Source of the DNA: Armatimonadota bacterium
GTDB lineage: Bacteria > Armatimonadota > Fimbriimonadia > Fimbriimonadales > Fimbriimonadaceae
Assembly: GCA_017303935.1 (NCBI GenBank)
Contig: JAFLBD010000003.1
Location: 310,001-374,000, forward strand
DNA: 64,000 nucleotides
Direction: 5' to 3'
Positions 26,748 to 34,764 of this stretch are shown in pieces. A program made the position numbers and the translations under genes. Each line of letters starts with the position of its first letter. Position 1 is the first letter of the stretch. Below the pieces are notes generated by a model that worked only from the letters and a program-made list of their open reading frames with translations, ran no database searches and was not told the origin of the DNA.

Positions 26748-28409
26748 ATGGAGAAACTCGACACCTGTTTGTTCGGCTGGAACAAGCGTCCCTTTTGCGA
26801 ATACCTTGACCCAGGCTGCCCTGTCCTTCGCTTTGGGAAATTGAGACAGTCGCTTCTGAGGGAAGTGTGCCCCAAGACTCTTGCTCTGGCTTACATCATC
26901 GGAAATCAGAGTTGGCGAAGAGATGTATGGGGGATGGAAAGTCATGATGGCTCGTTCTTCACGATTTCGACTGGAAGCGGAAAGAAAGGCGCACGACCGT
27001 TCGGTTGGCGAGAAGTGCTCCGAACACTAACGGGAAAGCAGTGCGCAGTCACCACAAGTGACGCTCCGTACCACAAGCCATCGAACTGGCTTTCCGTCCC
27101 GAAGTATGTTCGAGTTCTCCGTATTGACGTGGACGATGACCGGGCATGGGAGAACGATGACGAAGTCGCCATTTTGAGCGAAATCCGGCGTGAGCAACTA
27201 ATCTGCACCAAGCTCGGATTTCCCTATAGCGCATTCAAGACCGGGCGCCGAGGCCATCAAGGCATCATCCCACTGCCGGTAGCTATGCCGCTGAGCTTGG
27301 CTTCTCTCTTGATGGAGATGTACCTACACGTACATGAACGAAGTGGAATCAAGTCTCCGATGGTGGATAAGACCAATTTGACTGGGCAGATGCGAATGCC
27401 TGGAGGGCTCCACCGAAAGACGCAAGACCTTGCGCTTTTCATCGACATTGATAGCGGAACTCTCTACGACATCGACACCCAAGCTGAACTGATGGTGAAG
27501 GCGTTCTCATACCCATCCATGAAGGAATCTCTCCATTGGGATGCACTTGCATTCAAAGAGGCTGCGCAGGAACTTCTAGACTGGACATCCACTCAAGGAA
27601 TTTCCCGAGACCGTAGAGTTTTGCCCGCCGAAATGCGTCATGCGGTGACTGACCTAGAAACCAATGCAATCGTTCGTCGCTTCCGAGAGTCCTGTGAGTT
27701 CTTTGGGCTCAAAGTTATCACTGCATCCGACCGGGTTTCAAATTCTCCGAAGCTAGAAAAAAGACATCAGACTTCAAGCGACTCTTGTAGCAGCCAATGG
27801 GCGCAGCAAATCTATAACGAAGGGTTTAAGCCGGGTGGATTTTGGGATTGGATAAACATGGGTGGCAAAAAGGCAATTCGAGCTGCCCATGTTCTATTTG
27901 GTGAGGATGGGGCAAGAAAAGCACTCGAAGACAAAGCGAGAAGTATTCCAGCCAAGTCGGAAGATGACCTATTCGACCGGCTGAACACGATTCGCTCTTG
28001 CATGTCTTCGTATCACTATCAAGCTGAGAACACTCCAGTGGATGCAGAAGAAATCCGCTCTCACTGGAATTCAGCCAAGAGAGAGGTGAAGTCAACTCTA
28101 AAAGACAAGCCCAAACCCCGATGGAAACTAGAACCTGCAATTGCGGTGCTTACAGTGTTGCTTGCAGATGCTGAGATTCATCAAAGACGATTCACAAAAC
28201 TAGGGCTCCGTGAAATTGAACGCAGGGTGTCATCAACTTATCCTGAAATCAAGTGCTGCACCAATACAGTAAAGGCATCGCTACATCGACTCGTTGAGTC
28301 TGGACTTGTCCGAAAGCGAAGAGTTTCCACAGCAACGAGCGTCCCGGACGTGTATCAAATTCTGAAGGCTGCTCCGCAAGCCAACGAGGAGTGGATTGAA
28401 CTCTATTAG
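26748..28409 (+). CDS. Replication/primase-like protein of the archaeo-eukaryotic primase type
   Basis: 553 aa. Motifs in order fit AEP primases: LRIDVDDD (D127, D129), TGRRGHQGIIP (H170) and MVDKTNLTGQMRMPGGLHRKT. The C-terminal ~100 residues look like a winged helix (LREIERRVSSTYPEIKCCTNTVKASLHRLVESGLVRKRRV). Such proteins prime or initiate replication of plasmids and integrative elements. There is no Shine-Dalgarno, and a 14-bp inverted repeat abuts the start. The family assignment rests on motif spacing only. Confidence 0.6.
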   Translation: MEKLDTCLFGWNKRPFCEYLDPGCPVLRFGKLRQSLLREVCPKTLALAYIIGNQSWRRDVWGMESHDGSFFTISTGSGKKGARPFGWREVLRTLTGKQCAVTTSDAPYHKPSNWLSVPKYVRVLRIDVDDDRAWENDDEVAILSEIRREQLICTKLGFPYSAFKTGRRGHQGIIPLPVAMPLSLASLLMEMYLHVHERSGIKSPMVDKTNLTGQMRMPGGLHRKTQDLALFIDIDSGTLYDIDTQAELMVKAFSYPSMKESLHWDALAFKEAAQELLDWTSTQGISRDRRVLPAEMRHAVTDLETNAIVRRFRESCEFFGLKVITASDRVSNSPKLEKRHQTSSDSCSSQWAQQIYNEGFKPGGFWDWINMGGKKAIRAAHVLFGEDGARKALEDKARSIPAKSEDDLFDRLNTIRSCMSSYHYQAENTPVDAEEIRSHWNSAKREVKSTLKDKPKPRWKLEPAIAVLTVLLADAEIHQRRFTKLGLREIERRVSSTYPEIKCCTNTVKASLHRLVESGLVRKRRVSTATSVPDVYQILKAAPQANEEWIELY

Positions 28410-28544
28410 CAACCTGGTCTCATCTCCTATTGCGTTAGGCTGCGATGCAGCCGAGTCAACTTCAATTTGGACATAGTTTAGCATTGATATGTAAGTAACC
28501 CTTAATATACTGTGCAACTTTTGAACCTGATTCTGAAGATGAGC

Positions 28545-29519
28545 TTAGAGCCCGACCATTCCTGATACATTCTGTTCGAACATCGTTGCTTCCCTAAGAT
28601 AGTCGTTGATAGAGTTCGAGCGATGGCGACTGTGCTTCGCAATGACAGCCTGTGCGGCACCAACACTAAAAGCGTCCGTGATAAGACCTGCTCGGCAGCT
28701 ATGCCCACCAACAAGAGCATCGTCAAGACCAACTAATCGAGCAAATTGCTTCAGCACTTGGCAGACTACTTGGTCAGTCAGCCTTGAATCCTGGATGCGA
28801 CCTCCCTTGGCGACAGGTCGGAAAACCGCACCGCTGGATATCTCAGAGACCTGGAGCCAGTTCCGCATAGCGTTGACAGGACAAGTGTCTGTGCGGCTCC
28901 CACGTTGAATCGCAATCTTCACTCCCGCCGATGTATGGTCGGTCTTGCTTGTCCGCAAAGTCAAAACGAGCCCCTCCTCTACGAACGAGATGTCATCGAC
29001 ATCAAGCCCAACGACTTCGCTTCGGCGGAGGGCTCCAGCATATCCAACCAAAAGAATTGCTCTATCTCTGATGCCCTTCGTATCTGAGCGCATCAGGTCA
29101 ACTCCCTCCCGGATGTGCCGAACCCTCACCGGAATCACCTGGCGCTTTGCTGTACCGTTCGCCCGCTTCACACCAAGAAGCGTCGAGCGAACCAGCTCGG
29201 ATTTGGTTGGCGATTCGTGGCCAGCAGCTCGATGCGCTGTCGAGATGGATGATAGTCTTCGCTGAATTGTCGATGGTCGATGGGTTTCAGCAAGATTAGC
29301 GATATACGCTGCTACGGTGCTTGGGTGGCAAGGAAGAGCCACCAATCCGTGTGTCGAGCAGAAGGCGGTGAAGTGCTTCCAATCGCATGAATACGCTCGA
29401 AGTGTTGATTCAGCTCGTGAACGACGAGCAAAGTCCACTGCGCTGGACTGAAGGCGCTCGATTTCGGTCGATTGAGCTGGTGCCAACTCGGTCGAAGATT
29501 GAAACTGATACTCTTTCAT
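28545..29519 (-). CDS. Tyrosine recombinase (phage-integrase family)
   Basis: 324 aa. A core-binding SAM-like domain (about 30-115) is followed by a catalytic domain with R165 (GALRRSE), K192 (TSKTD), H273-S-C-R276, H299 and nucleophile Y307 (INDYLREA). It lies inside the element and far from either end, so the end-adjacent serine recombinase is the better candidate for integration. This enzyme may resolve dimers or come from a second, older element. The 135-nt gap downstream (28410-28544) holds no visible gene. Confidence 0.93.
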   Translation of the reverse strand: MKEYQFQSSTELAPAQSTEIERLQSSAVDFARRSRAESTLRAYSCDWKHFTAFCSTHGLVALPCHPSTVAAYIANLAETHRPSTIQRRLSSISTAHRAAGHESPTKSELVRSTLLGVKRANGTAKRQVIPVRVRHIREGVDLMRSDTKGIRDRAILLVGYAGALRRSEVVGLDVDDISFVEEGLVLTLRTSKTDHTSAGVKIAIQRGSRTDTCPVNAMRNWLQVSEISSGAVFRPVAKGGRIQDSRLTDQVVCQVLKQFARLVGLDDALVGGHSCRAGLITDAFSVGAAQAVIAKHSRHRSNSINDYLREATMFEQNVSGMVGL

Positions 29520-29634
29520 TATCAGTTGTAAAACGACCCGCTGGAATGTTGAGGAAATTTGCCCCGAGCGTGCCCGGTCAATGTGTCGCTCGAATCGACC
29601 GTTCCAAACAACCCTGGACCGAAAGGATATCTCG

Positions 29635-29925
29635 TTACTCGTCGATTGGTTTCGAATCTTCGACCCTGCGATGCTGCAAACTCACGATGTAGTCGCCAAA
29701 TAGCTCAATAGGGTCGATGCCAATGGCTCTGGCAAGAGCGACGAACTCGACCACATCTAAAACTCGGGCTCCACTTTCCACCTTGTGATAGACCGTCGGG
29801 TGAAAGCCTAGCCTTCGACCGACCTCTCTTTGCGACAAGCCCGCCAATTCTCTTGCGTCACGAATCGTCGTGAGCAAGATGTCGGTCTCAAGTGAAATTG
29901 AGGATTGTCGAGTGCGCTTAGCCAA
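29635..29925 (-). CDS. XRE-family transcriptional regulator
   Basis: 96 aa, TTG start. A single helix-turn-helix spans about residues 15-75 (LLTTIRDARELAGLSQREVGRRLGFHPTVYHKVESGARVLDVVEFVALARAIGIDPIELF). It is divergent from the zinc-ribbon operon and 115 nt upstream of the tyrosine recombinase on the same strand, so it probably represses one or both. Confidence 0.85.
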   Translation of the reverse strand: MAKRTRQSSISLETDILLTTIRDARELAGLSQREVGRRLGFHPTVYHKVESGARVLDVVEFVALARAIGIDPIELFGDYIVSLQHRRVEDSKPIDE

Positions 29926-29930
29926 CCTGG

Positions 29931-29956
29931 CTACAGAGTTGCACCCAAACCTGTAG
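29931..29956. promoter_or_regulatory. Possible operator between the XRE gene and the zinc-ribbon operon
   Basis: CTACAG (29931-29936) and CTGTAG (29951-29956) form a 6-bp inverted repeat with 14 nt between them, five nt upstream of the XRE start. The spacing suits an XRE dimer, but a 6-bp match is weak evidence. Confidence 0.3.
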
Positions 29957-30018
29957 GTATCATAACTACATTCCTGGGCATCTGTGGTAATAACCTCGCT
30001 CGTGGATTCGAGTTCGAC

Positions 30019-30486
30019 ATGGCATATTGCACATCTTGCGGAGCGTCCCTGAAGGGTGACGAGAGGTTTTGCGGAACATGTGGAGCGGCGGCCCCAACTA
30101 GCTCAGCACCCAAAGTTCCGTCACACACCGACGCTCGTCCTCCGCTCGACGCTAGACTTGGTGAGGCATCGAGTGGCAGCGCCACGACAGAATCAGTGAC
30201 CCTACAGATTCATTGGGGCGGAACAAGGTTCTTGGCTGGTCAATTCACCGTGCTCGTTGATGGAACTAGAGTTAAGACCAGTGACTTTGATAAGTCATTC
30301 ATCTATGAGCTGAGTCTGAGACCAGGCCAGCACGCCATTCAAACTGAGATTTTAATTCTGGGAACAGGCGTCAGGCGACACCGACTCTACACTCTAAGCC
30401 TGAGTGCCGGAAAGCACCAGGCTCAACTGAGTTACAGTCGATTGTGGGGGAATTTTGAAAAGCAACTTCAGCTTCGCAGGCTGTGA
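30019..30486 (+). CDS. Zinc-ribbon protein A with beta-rich domain
   Basis: 155 aa from the ATG at 30019 (a longer frame from 29905 runs through the XRE start and is unlikely). The N-terminal zinc ribbon is CTSCG...CGTCG at residues 4-22. A Ser/Pro-rich linker leads to a beta-rich domain (VTLQIHWGGTRFLAGQFTVLVDGTRVKTSDFDKSFIYELSLRPGQHAIQTEI). First of three genes that share the N-terminal ribbon. No membrane segment. Function unknown. Confidence 0.75.
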   Translation: MAYCTSCGASLKGDERFCGTCGAAAPTSSAPKVPSHTDARPPLDARLGEASSGSATTESVTLQIHWGGTRFLAGQFTVLVDGTRVKTSDFDKSFIYELSLRPGQHAIQTEILILGTGVRRHRLYTLSLSAGKHQAQLSYSRLWGNFEKQLQLRRL

Positions 30487-30509
30487 TATGGCCCCCAAGA
30501 AGGTTAAGA

Positions 30510-31118
30510 ATGCAGAACTGTAAATCATGTCAGGCTCCCCTAAATGGGGATGAGAAGTTCTGTGGAAGTTGTGGAGCAGAGTGTGTGATTGCTACGCCAA
30601 AAGCGGAAACGGCGAGACCTTCGAGCAATATCCCTCCCCCCACTACTCCAGTTGCTCCGGCCCCTGCAGGGCATGAGTTTATCAGCTCTTCAAAGGCTCA
30701 AACACTGCCGTCTAAGCGCACATGGACAGGGCGCATTCCACTTTGGATTATCGTGGGATTAGTAATGGCCCTCTCGCCATTCGTCAAACGAGGGTTCGAC
30801 CAAGCGCTTAATCGTCCGCCGGACTTGACTCCTGAAGCATGTATCCAGAGCATTTTCAAAGTTGACGGAATAAACACGTACCTCACCCAAAGGCGGCGAG
30901 TCCTTGACCGCATTGCTTCGATGAATTGCGCTGAGCTGAGTTCGATGATTCTCTACGCACGGCAGAACCAGGAGAAGTTCAAAAACCTCACGCCGCAGGA
31001 AATTCAGAACGTAAACGAAGTGGGAGAGGCGTTCAAACTTCGGGTGAGCGTTGCTGGATGTCAGGTGACCGCTGATGGTTCTTATGTCGAACCCACAATC
31101 GGAAGTGCAGGTAGGTGA
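30510..31118 (+). CDS. Zinc-ribbon protein B, single membrane segment
   Basis: 202 aa from the ATG with AAGAAGG seven nt upstream. Residues 4-22 are a zinc ribbon (CKSCQAPLNGDEKFCGSCG), followed by a proline-rich linker, one membrane helix (about 74-92, IPLWIIVGLVMALSPF) and a ~100-residue soluble domain ending in two widely spaced cysteines. Its stop overlaps the start of protein C (GTGA). Topology and function are inferred only from the sequence. Confidence 0.72.
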   Translation: MQNCKSCQAPLNGDEKFCGSCGAECVIATPKAETARPSSNIPPPTTPVAPAPAGHEFISSSKAQTLPSKRTWTGRIPLWIIVGLVMALSPFVKRGFDQALNRPPDLTPEACIQSIFKVDGINTYLTQRRRVLDRIASMNCAELSSMILYARQNQEKFKNLTPQEIQNVNEVGEAFKLRVSVAGCQVTADGSYVEPTIGSAGR

Positions 31119-32272
31119 AGTTCTGTACGAAATGCGGCTCGAAGCTTAACTCAACCAAGTTCTGTATAAACTGCGGAGCGGAAGTTGAGGAAGGGCAGGT
31201 TCCGCCAAAGTCCTCTTCATCTCCAAAACAGTGGTCTGCCACTGTAGGCCCCAATGGGCTGACTCAATGCCCCCAATGTGGCAAGACCCTTCGGGTCCAC
31301 TGGACCGGAAAGCCGGGAAACTTTGTTTGCCCAATCGGGGCGGGAGGATGCGGAATCAACTTTTCTGTGACGGTGGACCCCAAGTGGAGCAAGTATACGA
31401 CTGGCGGTGGGCAAAACTCAGCGCAGACTCAATCCAGTCAACAAAGTCAGCCTTCGCCGCCTCTCACCACCTTCATTTTGGCTTGCCCTAAGTGTCAACG
31501 AGCTATTGGACTTCCACAGTCCACCTACGGGATTTCCCAGTGTATCTGTGGATTCAATTTTCGGTTCAGAACGCAGGAAAAGGTGGGAGTTATTGTTCCC
31601 CAAGTTCAGTGGTTGTATGTGCCGCAACAAGACCCTTGCCCAGAATACCAAGTGTCCCTCGAAAGCACAACGATTCACTCAGACGGCTCAGTCAGCCTCG
31701 ACTGCCCTGCTTGTGGGACGAACACTACGGTCGTATCACCAGGCTATTCCAAGGCAGCTACCAGTGCAGCTAGATGCTCACAGTGCCAGCAGCGCTTCCT
31801 ATTCGCCCTTGCACAATCGCCCAATGGCGTAATGAATAGGGCTCGGCCCTTCGAAAACGGAATTCCGATGCGGCCATTCAAGCCCCTACCTTTGATATCC
31901 GAGCGAATCATTTATTGTTCAGAATGCTTGAATCAGCTTGGTCCTGGTCGAATTCCGCCAGATTCAACATTTAATAACCCCGGCGCTCCGGCAGCATACG
32001 ACCGGAGAGTACTCCCGACGGTGGGTGAAGTCTGGACGAAGTGTCGCCAGTGCGTCGATGCGGAGACTGAAGCAAAGCGAATAAAGGAAATCAAGGCGAT
32101 TCCTGGTCTTGCCTGGGGTGCGGTAAAACTCGGGGTTGGATGCATCTGGTGGGGCATATGCATCATCGGTTTATTAATATTCTTGCTGGTTACACCCCTG
32201 ATGCCGTTAGCGCTGATAGCCTTGGTGATTCTTGGAATCCTTGCACTCGTGAAGTTCTTGTTTAAGGACTAA
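31115..32272 (+). CDS. Zinc-ribbon protein C with several cysteine pairs and C-terminal membrane hairpin
   Basis: 385 aa, GTG start in the stop of gene B. The N-terminal ribbon (FCTKCG...FCINCG) is followed by at least four further CxxC pairs (CPQCG, CPKC, CPACG, CSQC, CSECL, CRQC) and a hydrophobic hairpin at about 335-383 (GCIWWGICIIGLLIFLLV, LALIALVILGILALVKFLF). With A and B it could form a membrane-associated zinc-protein complex. No known family recognised. Confidence 0.75.
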   Translation: MKFCTKCGSKLNSTKFCINCGAEVEEGQVPPKSSSSPKQWSATVGPNGLTQCPQCGKTLRVHWTGKPGNFVCPIGAGGCGINFSVTVDPKWSKYTTGGGQNSAQTQSSQQSQPSPPLTTFILACPKCQRAIGLPQSTYGISQCICGFNFRFRTQEKVGVIVPQVQWLYVPQQDPCPEYQVSLESTTIHSDGSVSLDCPACGTNTTVVSPGYSKAATSAARCSQCQQRFLFALAQSPNGVMNRARPFENGIPMRPFKPLPLISERIIYCSECLNQLGPGRIPPDSTFNNPGAPAAYDRRVLPTVGEVWTKCRQCVDAETEAKRIKEIKAIPGLAWGAVKLGVGCIWWGICIIGLLIFLLVTPLMPLALIALVILGILALVKFLFKD

Positions 32273-32294
32273 CCCATTGAGCTGGTTGGAAATC

Positions 32295-32340
32295 GGGGCT
32301 TTCCAATATTGAGAAATTGAACCCGTTGCTTTGACCCACA
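32295..32340 (+). repeat. Hairpin-like repeat, copy 1
   Basis: A ~46-nt stretch running from GGGG through CCAAT and TTGAACCC to TTTGACCCA resembles 34155-34200. Both copies lie shortly after the stop of a plus-strand gene. This copy folds imperfectly. Confidence 0.5.
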
Positions 32341-32360
32341 AGCATTTCTCAAGGCTGAGT

Positions 32361-33059
32361 TCACTGGAAGGCGGTCGCCACCTCCCGTTGCAGCATGCGC
32401 TTAGCAACTTGCAAGTGGGAACGGAGCTGGCTATCCGAAACCTGAAGAATCTCCGCCGCTTCAGAGTACGTGTACTCTTCCAAGTAAATGAGAGATAGTG
32501 CATAGGCGACGTGGATGGGAAGCTTCTCCATGAGCAGTTTCACGTAGAGGTCTGAGTCCAAGTCATCCATTGCTGAGCACCCGAACCGCTCTTCGTAGTC
32601 TACGAAACTCGGGCTATCCAGCTCCAGGAACTGAAACACGAGCGCCCCAAGAGCATCTCGTTCGACCGAGGAGAGTGCCTCTCCAGACCAGTTCTTGGTT
32701 AACGCCTGGTTTCGTGCCTTTCTCTTCTGCGAAGGGCAGCGCACTCCGCCGACGCAGTCAATTGCCGAACGCAAGTGACACTCCGCCGAATAGAGAAGAT
32801 AGCGGTCGATTTCAGATTCGGAGCGAGTAGAGTCAACTCGCTCTGCGGCGATGAGTACGCCTAAGATGAGTTCCTGTCGTGCATCTTCAAAGTCAAGCGA
32901 CGTTCGTTTTGTCGAGTACTTGCGGGCAAGAGAGTTGATGTTGCGCCCAAGTCGTTCGAGGAGTGCGCTTCCGAACCGGAATTCGGCTCTGTTCGAAGGG
33001 GTGTGATTATCGGAGTCGAGATGGGCAGTTGCGCCCGATGTGCATGGTGTGTTTTCCAT
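32361..33059 (-). CDS. RNA polymerase sigma-70-like factor of the element
   Basis: 232 aa. A sigma-2-like region (about 38-80, NSLARKYSTKRTSLDFEDARQELILGVLIAAERVD) and a sigma-4-like helix-turn-helix (about 180-228, LPIHVAYALSLIYLEEYTYSEAAEILQVSDSQLRSHLQVAKRML) flank a helical middle part. It may direct transcription of element genes under particular conditions. It is convergent with the zinc-ribbon operon and divergent from the RHH gene. Regions 2 and 4 are diverged from housekeeping factors. Confidence 0.75.
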   Translation of the reverse strand: MENTPCTSGATAHLDSDNHTPSNRAEFRFGSALLERLGRNINSLARKYSTKRTSLDFEDARQELILGVLIAAERVDSTRSESEIDRYLLYSAECHLRSAIDCVGGVRCPSQKRKARNQALTKNWSGEALSSVERDALGALVFQFLELDSPSFVDYEERFGCSAMDDLDSDLYVKLLMEKLPIHVAYALSLIYLEEYTYSEAAEILQVSDSQLRSHLQVAKRMLQREVATAFQ

Positions 33060-33194
33060 GCGGCTCTACCGAGCACGGGTAACTAAATGAGGAAAACAGA
33101 AGCCCGACTTTAGAGAGGCTCAGGTTCAAATCGGGCACTGTTTCGGCAATAGCTGCGTCTGACGGCGGCATGAATTGTCTGCCAAACTCATTAA

Positions 33195-33446
33195 ATGAAA
33201 GGAAAACGCATCACAGTTCGCTTCTCAGATGAGGAGTACAAAGCAATCGAAAAAGCTGCCGGATTGCTCGACATGCAGGTGTCTTCTTTTGCTCGTTATG
33301 CAATCCAAGAATGCCTGGAAGGAAGAACCGAAGCACGGCGATTGTTAGCCACCGACTGCATTAGAGCCAGCAATTCAGCTCTGCAGGCGTACAACCATCT
33401 GGAGAATGCGTTAAGGCGACTTAACATCCCTAAGCCTCCGGGATAA
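33195..33446 (+). CDS. Ribbon-helix-helix DNA-binding protein (MobC-like)
   Basis: 83 aa, ATG start. The N-terminus KRITVRFSDEEYKAIEKAAGLLDMQVSSFARYAIQECL is a ribbon-helix-helix fold as in MobC/relaxosome accessory proteins and small repressors. No relaxase follows, so a repressor role is equally possible. The next 198 nt (33447-33644) hold no visible gene; they include an ACCGGT-containing imperfect inverted repeat near 33510-33540. Confidence 0.65.
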   Translation: MKGKRITVRFSDEEYKAIEKAAGLLDMQVSSFARYAIQECLEGRTEARRLLATDCIRASNSALQAYNHLENALRRLNIPKPPG

Positions 33447-33644
33447 GAAATGTGATTTGTGCTTCACCCCGTGCGATATTGACTGCATAGGAATTACAGC
33501 TCTGCTACCGGTCACTGATTACAACGGCAGAACCGGTTAGCTGCAAATGAATAATCACCAAATATACAAAATCACCCTATTGCCAAAGAACTCCGCCGAA
33601 GGTCCACGACTTTCCTTCCCATCCCTTCTCATGGAAGGTGGTCG

Positions 33645-34100
33645 ATGAGTTTCAAGCACGTACTACTTGACGGGCGAGGCGACCAAACTTGGACGACTCC
33701 CAAGGAAGTCTTTGATGCGTTCGACAAGCGATTTTGCTTTACTGTCGATGCCTGTGCATCTCAGAAGAACTCGCTCTGCGAGCAATTTTGGACCGAACAA
33801 GATGACGCCCTCGCTCAGGATTGGGGCGCACAGTCGATATGGGTAAATCCACCGTTCGCTATGGCAAAGAAGTTTGTTGAGAAGGCAGTGAAGTCAGCAT
33901 CAAATGGTGCGCTGGTGACGATGGTCATTCCTGCCAACATGAATTCCTGCTACTGGCATGACCATATTCTTGGAAAGCCGAATGTGGAAGTTCATTTCCC
34001 TCGACGAGGGCTAAAATTTGGCGGAGCGAAGAAGGTCTGCCCATGCCCTGTCGCTGTGGTCGTGTTTCATCCGGGTTCTCCGTCAACAACTCCTAGTTGA
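33645..34100 (+). CDS. Phage-type N6-adenine DNA methyltransferase (Dam family)
   Basis: 151 aa matching the short phage Dam family: DQTWTTPKEVFDAFDKRFCFTVDACAS near the N-terminus, the catalytic WVNPPF (about 65-70), then FPRRGLKFGGAKKVCPCPVAVVVFHP. Such orphan methylases modify element DNA and can protect it from restriction. ATG start with a GGAAGGTGG site upstream. It acts without a matching nuclease. Confidence 0.88.
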   Translation: MSFKHVLLDGRGDQTWTTPKEVFDAFDKRFCFTVDACASQKNSLCEQFWTEQDDALAQDWGAQSIWVNPPFAMAKKFVEKAVKSASNGALVTMVIPANMNSCYWHDHILGKPNVEVHFPRRGLKFGGAKKVCPCPVAVVVFHPGSPSTTPS

Positions 34101-34154
34101 TACTTTCAAAAAATACCGTGACTGTCACCCCAACGTCCGAGCCTCTCGGAATTT

Positions 34155-34200
34155 GGGGTTCCCAATTCCGGAAAATGGAACCCCCGATTTTGACCCACCA
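34155..34200 (+). repeat. Hairpin-like repeat, copy 2
   Basis: Related to 32295-32340 and folding better: GGGGTTCC (34155-34162) pairs with GGAACCCC (34177-34184). It is followed by TTTTGACCCA. It lies about 55 nt after the Dam stop. Confidence 0.5.
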
Positions 34201-34245
34201 GGGGGGGCAGTGCGGAAAAACGTCAGTTGGAACGACAGCCTATTC

Positions 34246-34395
34246 ATGGCAAGACCAGCAACAAAATTAAGAGTTCAGGCGACAGTTTCTGGAGGAGCTT
34301 CGAAGCAAGAAGTCCGAAGATGGGTGAATGCGACAAAGCTCCTGTTTGAACTTCAGAAGCGAAAAGAAGAGAGACCAGCAACCGAATCGAAGTAG
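34246..34395 (+). CDS. Possible 49-aa protein, unknown
   Basis: A short frame from ATG (MARPATKLRVQATVSGGASKQEVRRWVNATKLLFELQKRKEERPATESK), basic and helical, with no clear ribosome site. It may be a small DNA-binding protein or chance. The rest of 34101-34694 shows no other plus-strand gene. Confidence 0.3.
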   Translation: MARPATKLRVQATVSGGASKQEVRRWVNATKLLFELQKRKEERPATESK

Positions 34396-34556
34396 CTTTT
34401 CACTTAAAATCGAGAACCGTCGTTCCAATGTCAACAGCCATTCACCTTTGGTGACTGGCTGTATTTCTTTGTTTCTGGTCCCTGGCATCCAAATCAAAAT
34501 TGCCTGCAACGCCGCTATCTCATCGGTCAGTAAAGTCCCCGAGTAATTCGGTAAAG

Positions 34557-34694
34557 TCAGTCCGCCTGTGCCACGGATTGCGATGAATTTGAACGAGACT
34601 TCTTAGGACGACCTCCTTTGTCCCTTGGCTTCTTGCCAAATCGGAGGATTTGAACCTGGAAAGTGATGGTTCCGTAGTTCGGAATGGACTCACT
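34557..34694 (-). other. Stranded alternative 3' end of the serine recombinase gene
   Basis: If the 13-bp cores rejoin, the recombinase frame passes through the core into this stretch without shift and stays open for 45 codons to a TGA at 34559-34557. The predicted tail is basic, with KKPRDKGGRPKKSRS, which contains a GRP AT-hook-like core. A 45-codon opening has roughly a one-in-nine chance in random sequence, so composition and position add most of the weight. Confidence 0.6.
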
Positions 34695-34707
34695 CCCCGC
34701 ACCCAAA
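34695..34707 (+). repeat. attR core (13-bp direct repeat)
   Basis: An exact copy of 7539-7551. Upstream bases do not complete a tRNA, so the only intact tRNA-fMet is at the left end. Confidence 0.85.
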
Positions 34708-34712
34708 ATTTC

Positions 34713-34744
34713 AACTTCCATGTGATTTCACTGGAAGTTTTTTT
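34713..34744 (+). terminator. Intrinsic terminator, probably the original one of tRNA-fMet
   Basis: AACTTCCA (34713-34720) pairs with TGGAAGTT (34732-34739), followed by a T-run to 34744. It lies five nt past the attR core, where the tRNA terminator would sit in an unoccupied chromosome. Confidence 0.85.
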
Positions 34745-34764
34745 GTGCCCATACTGAGGGCATT

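Noticed and set aside
29941-29949. GCACCCAAA, matching nine bases of the att core, as a third att site
   Set aside because: A nine-base match is easily due to chance in 64 kb, and it lacks the CCCC of the core; no element boundary is apparent there.
34018-34395. A 125-codon plus-strand gene overlapping the end of the Dam gene
   Set aside because: The first part is an out-of-frame reading of Dam and passes through a hairpin repeat. Only the last 49 codons are kept as a low-confidence candidate.
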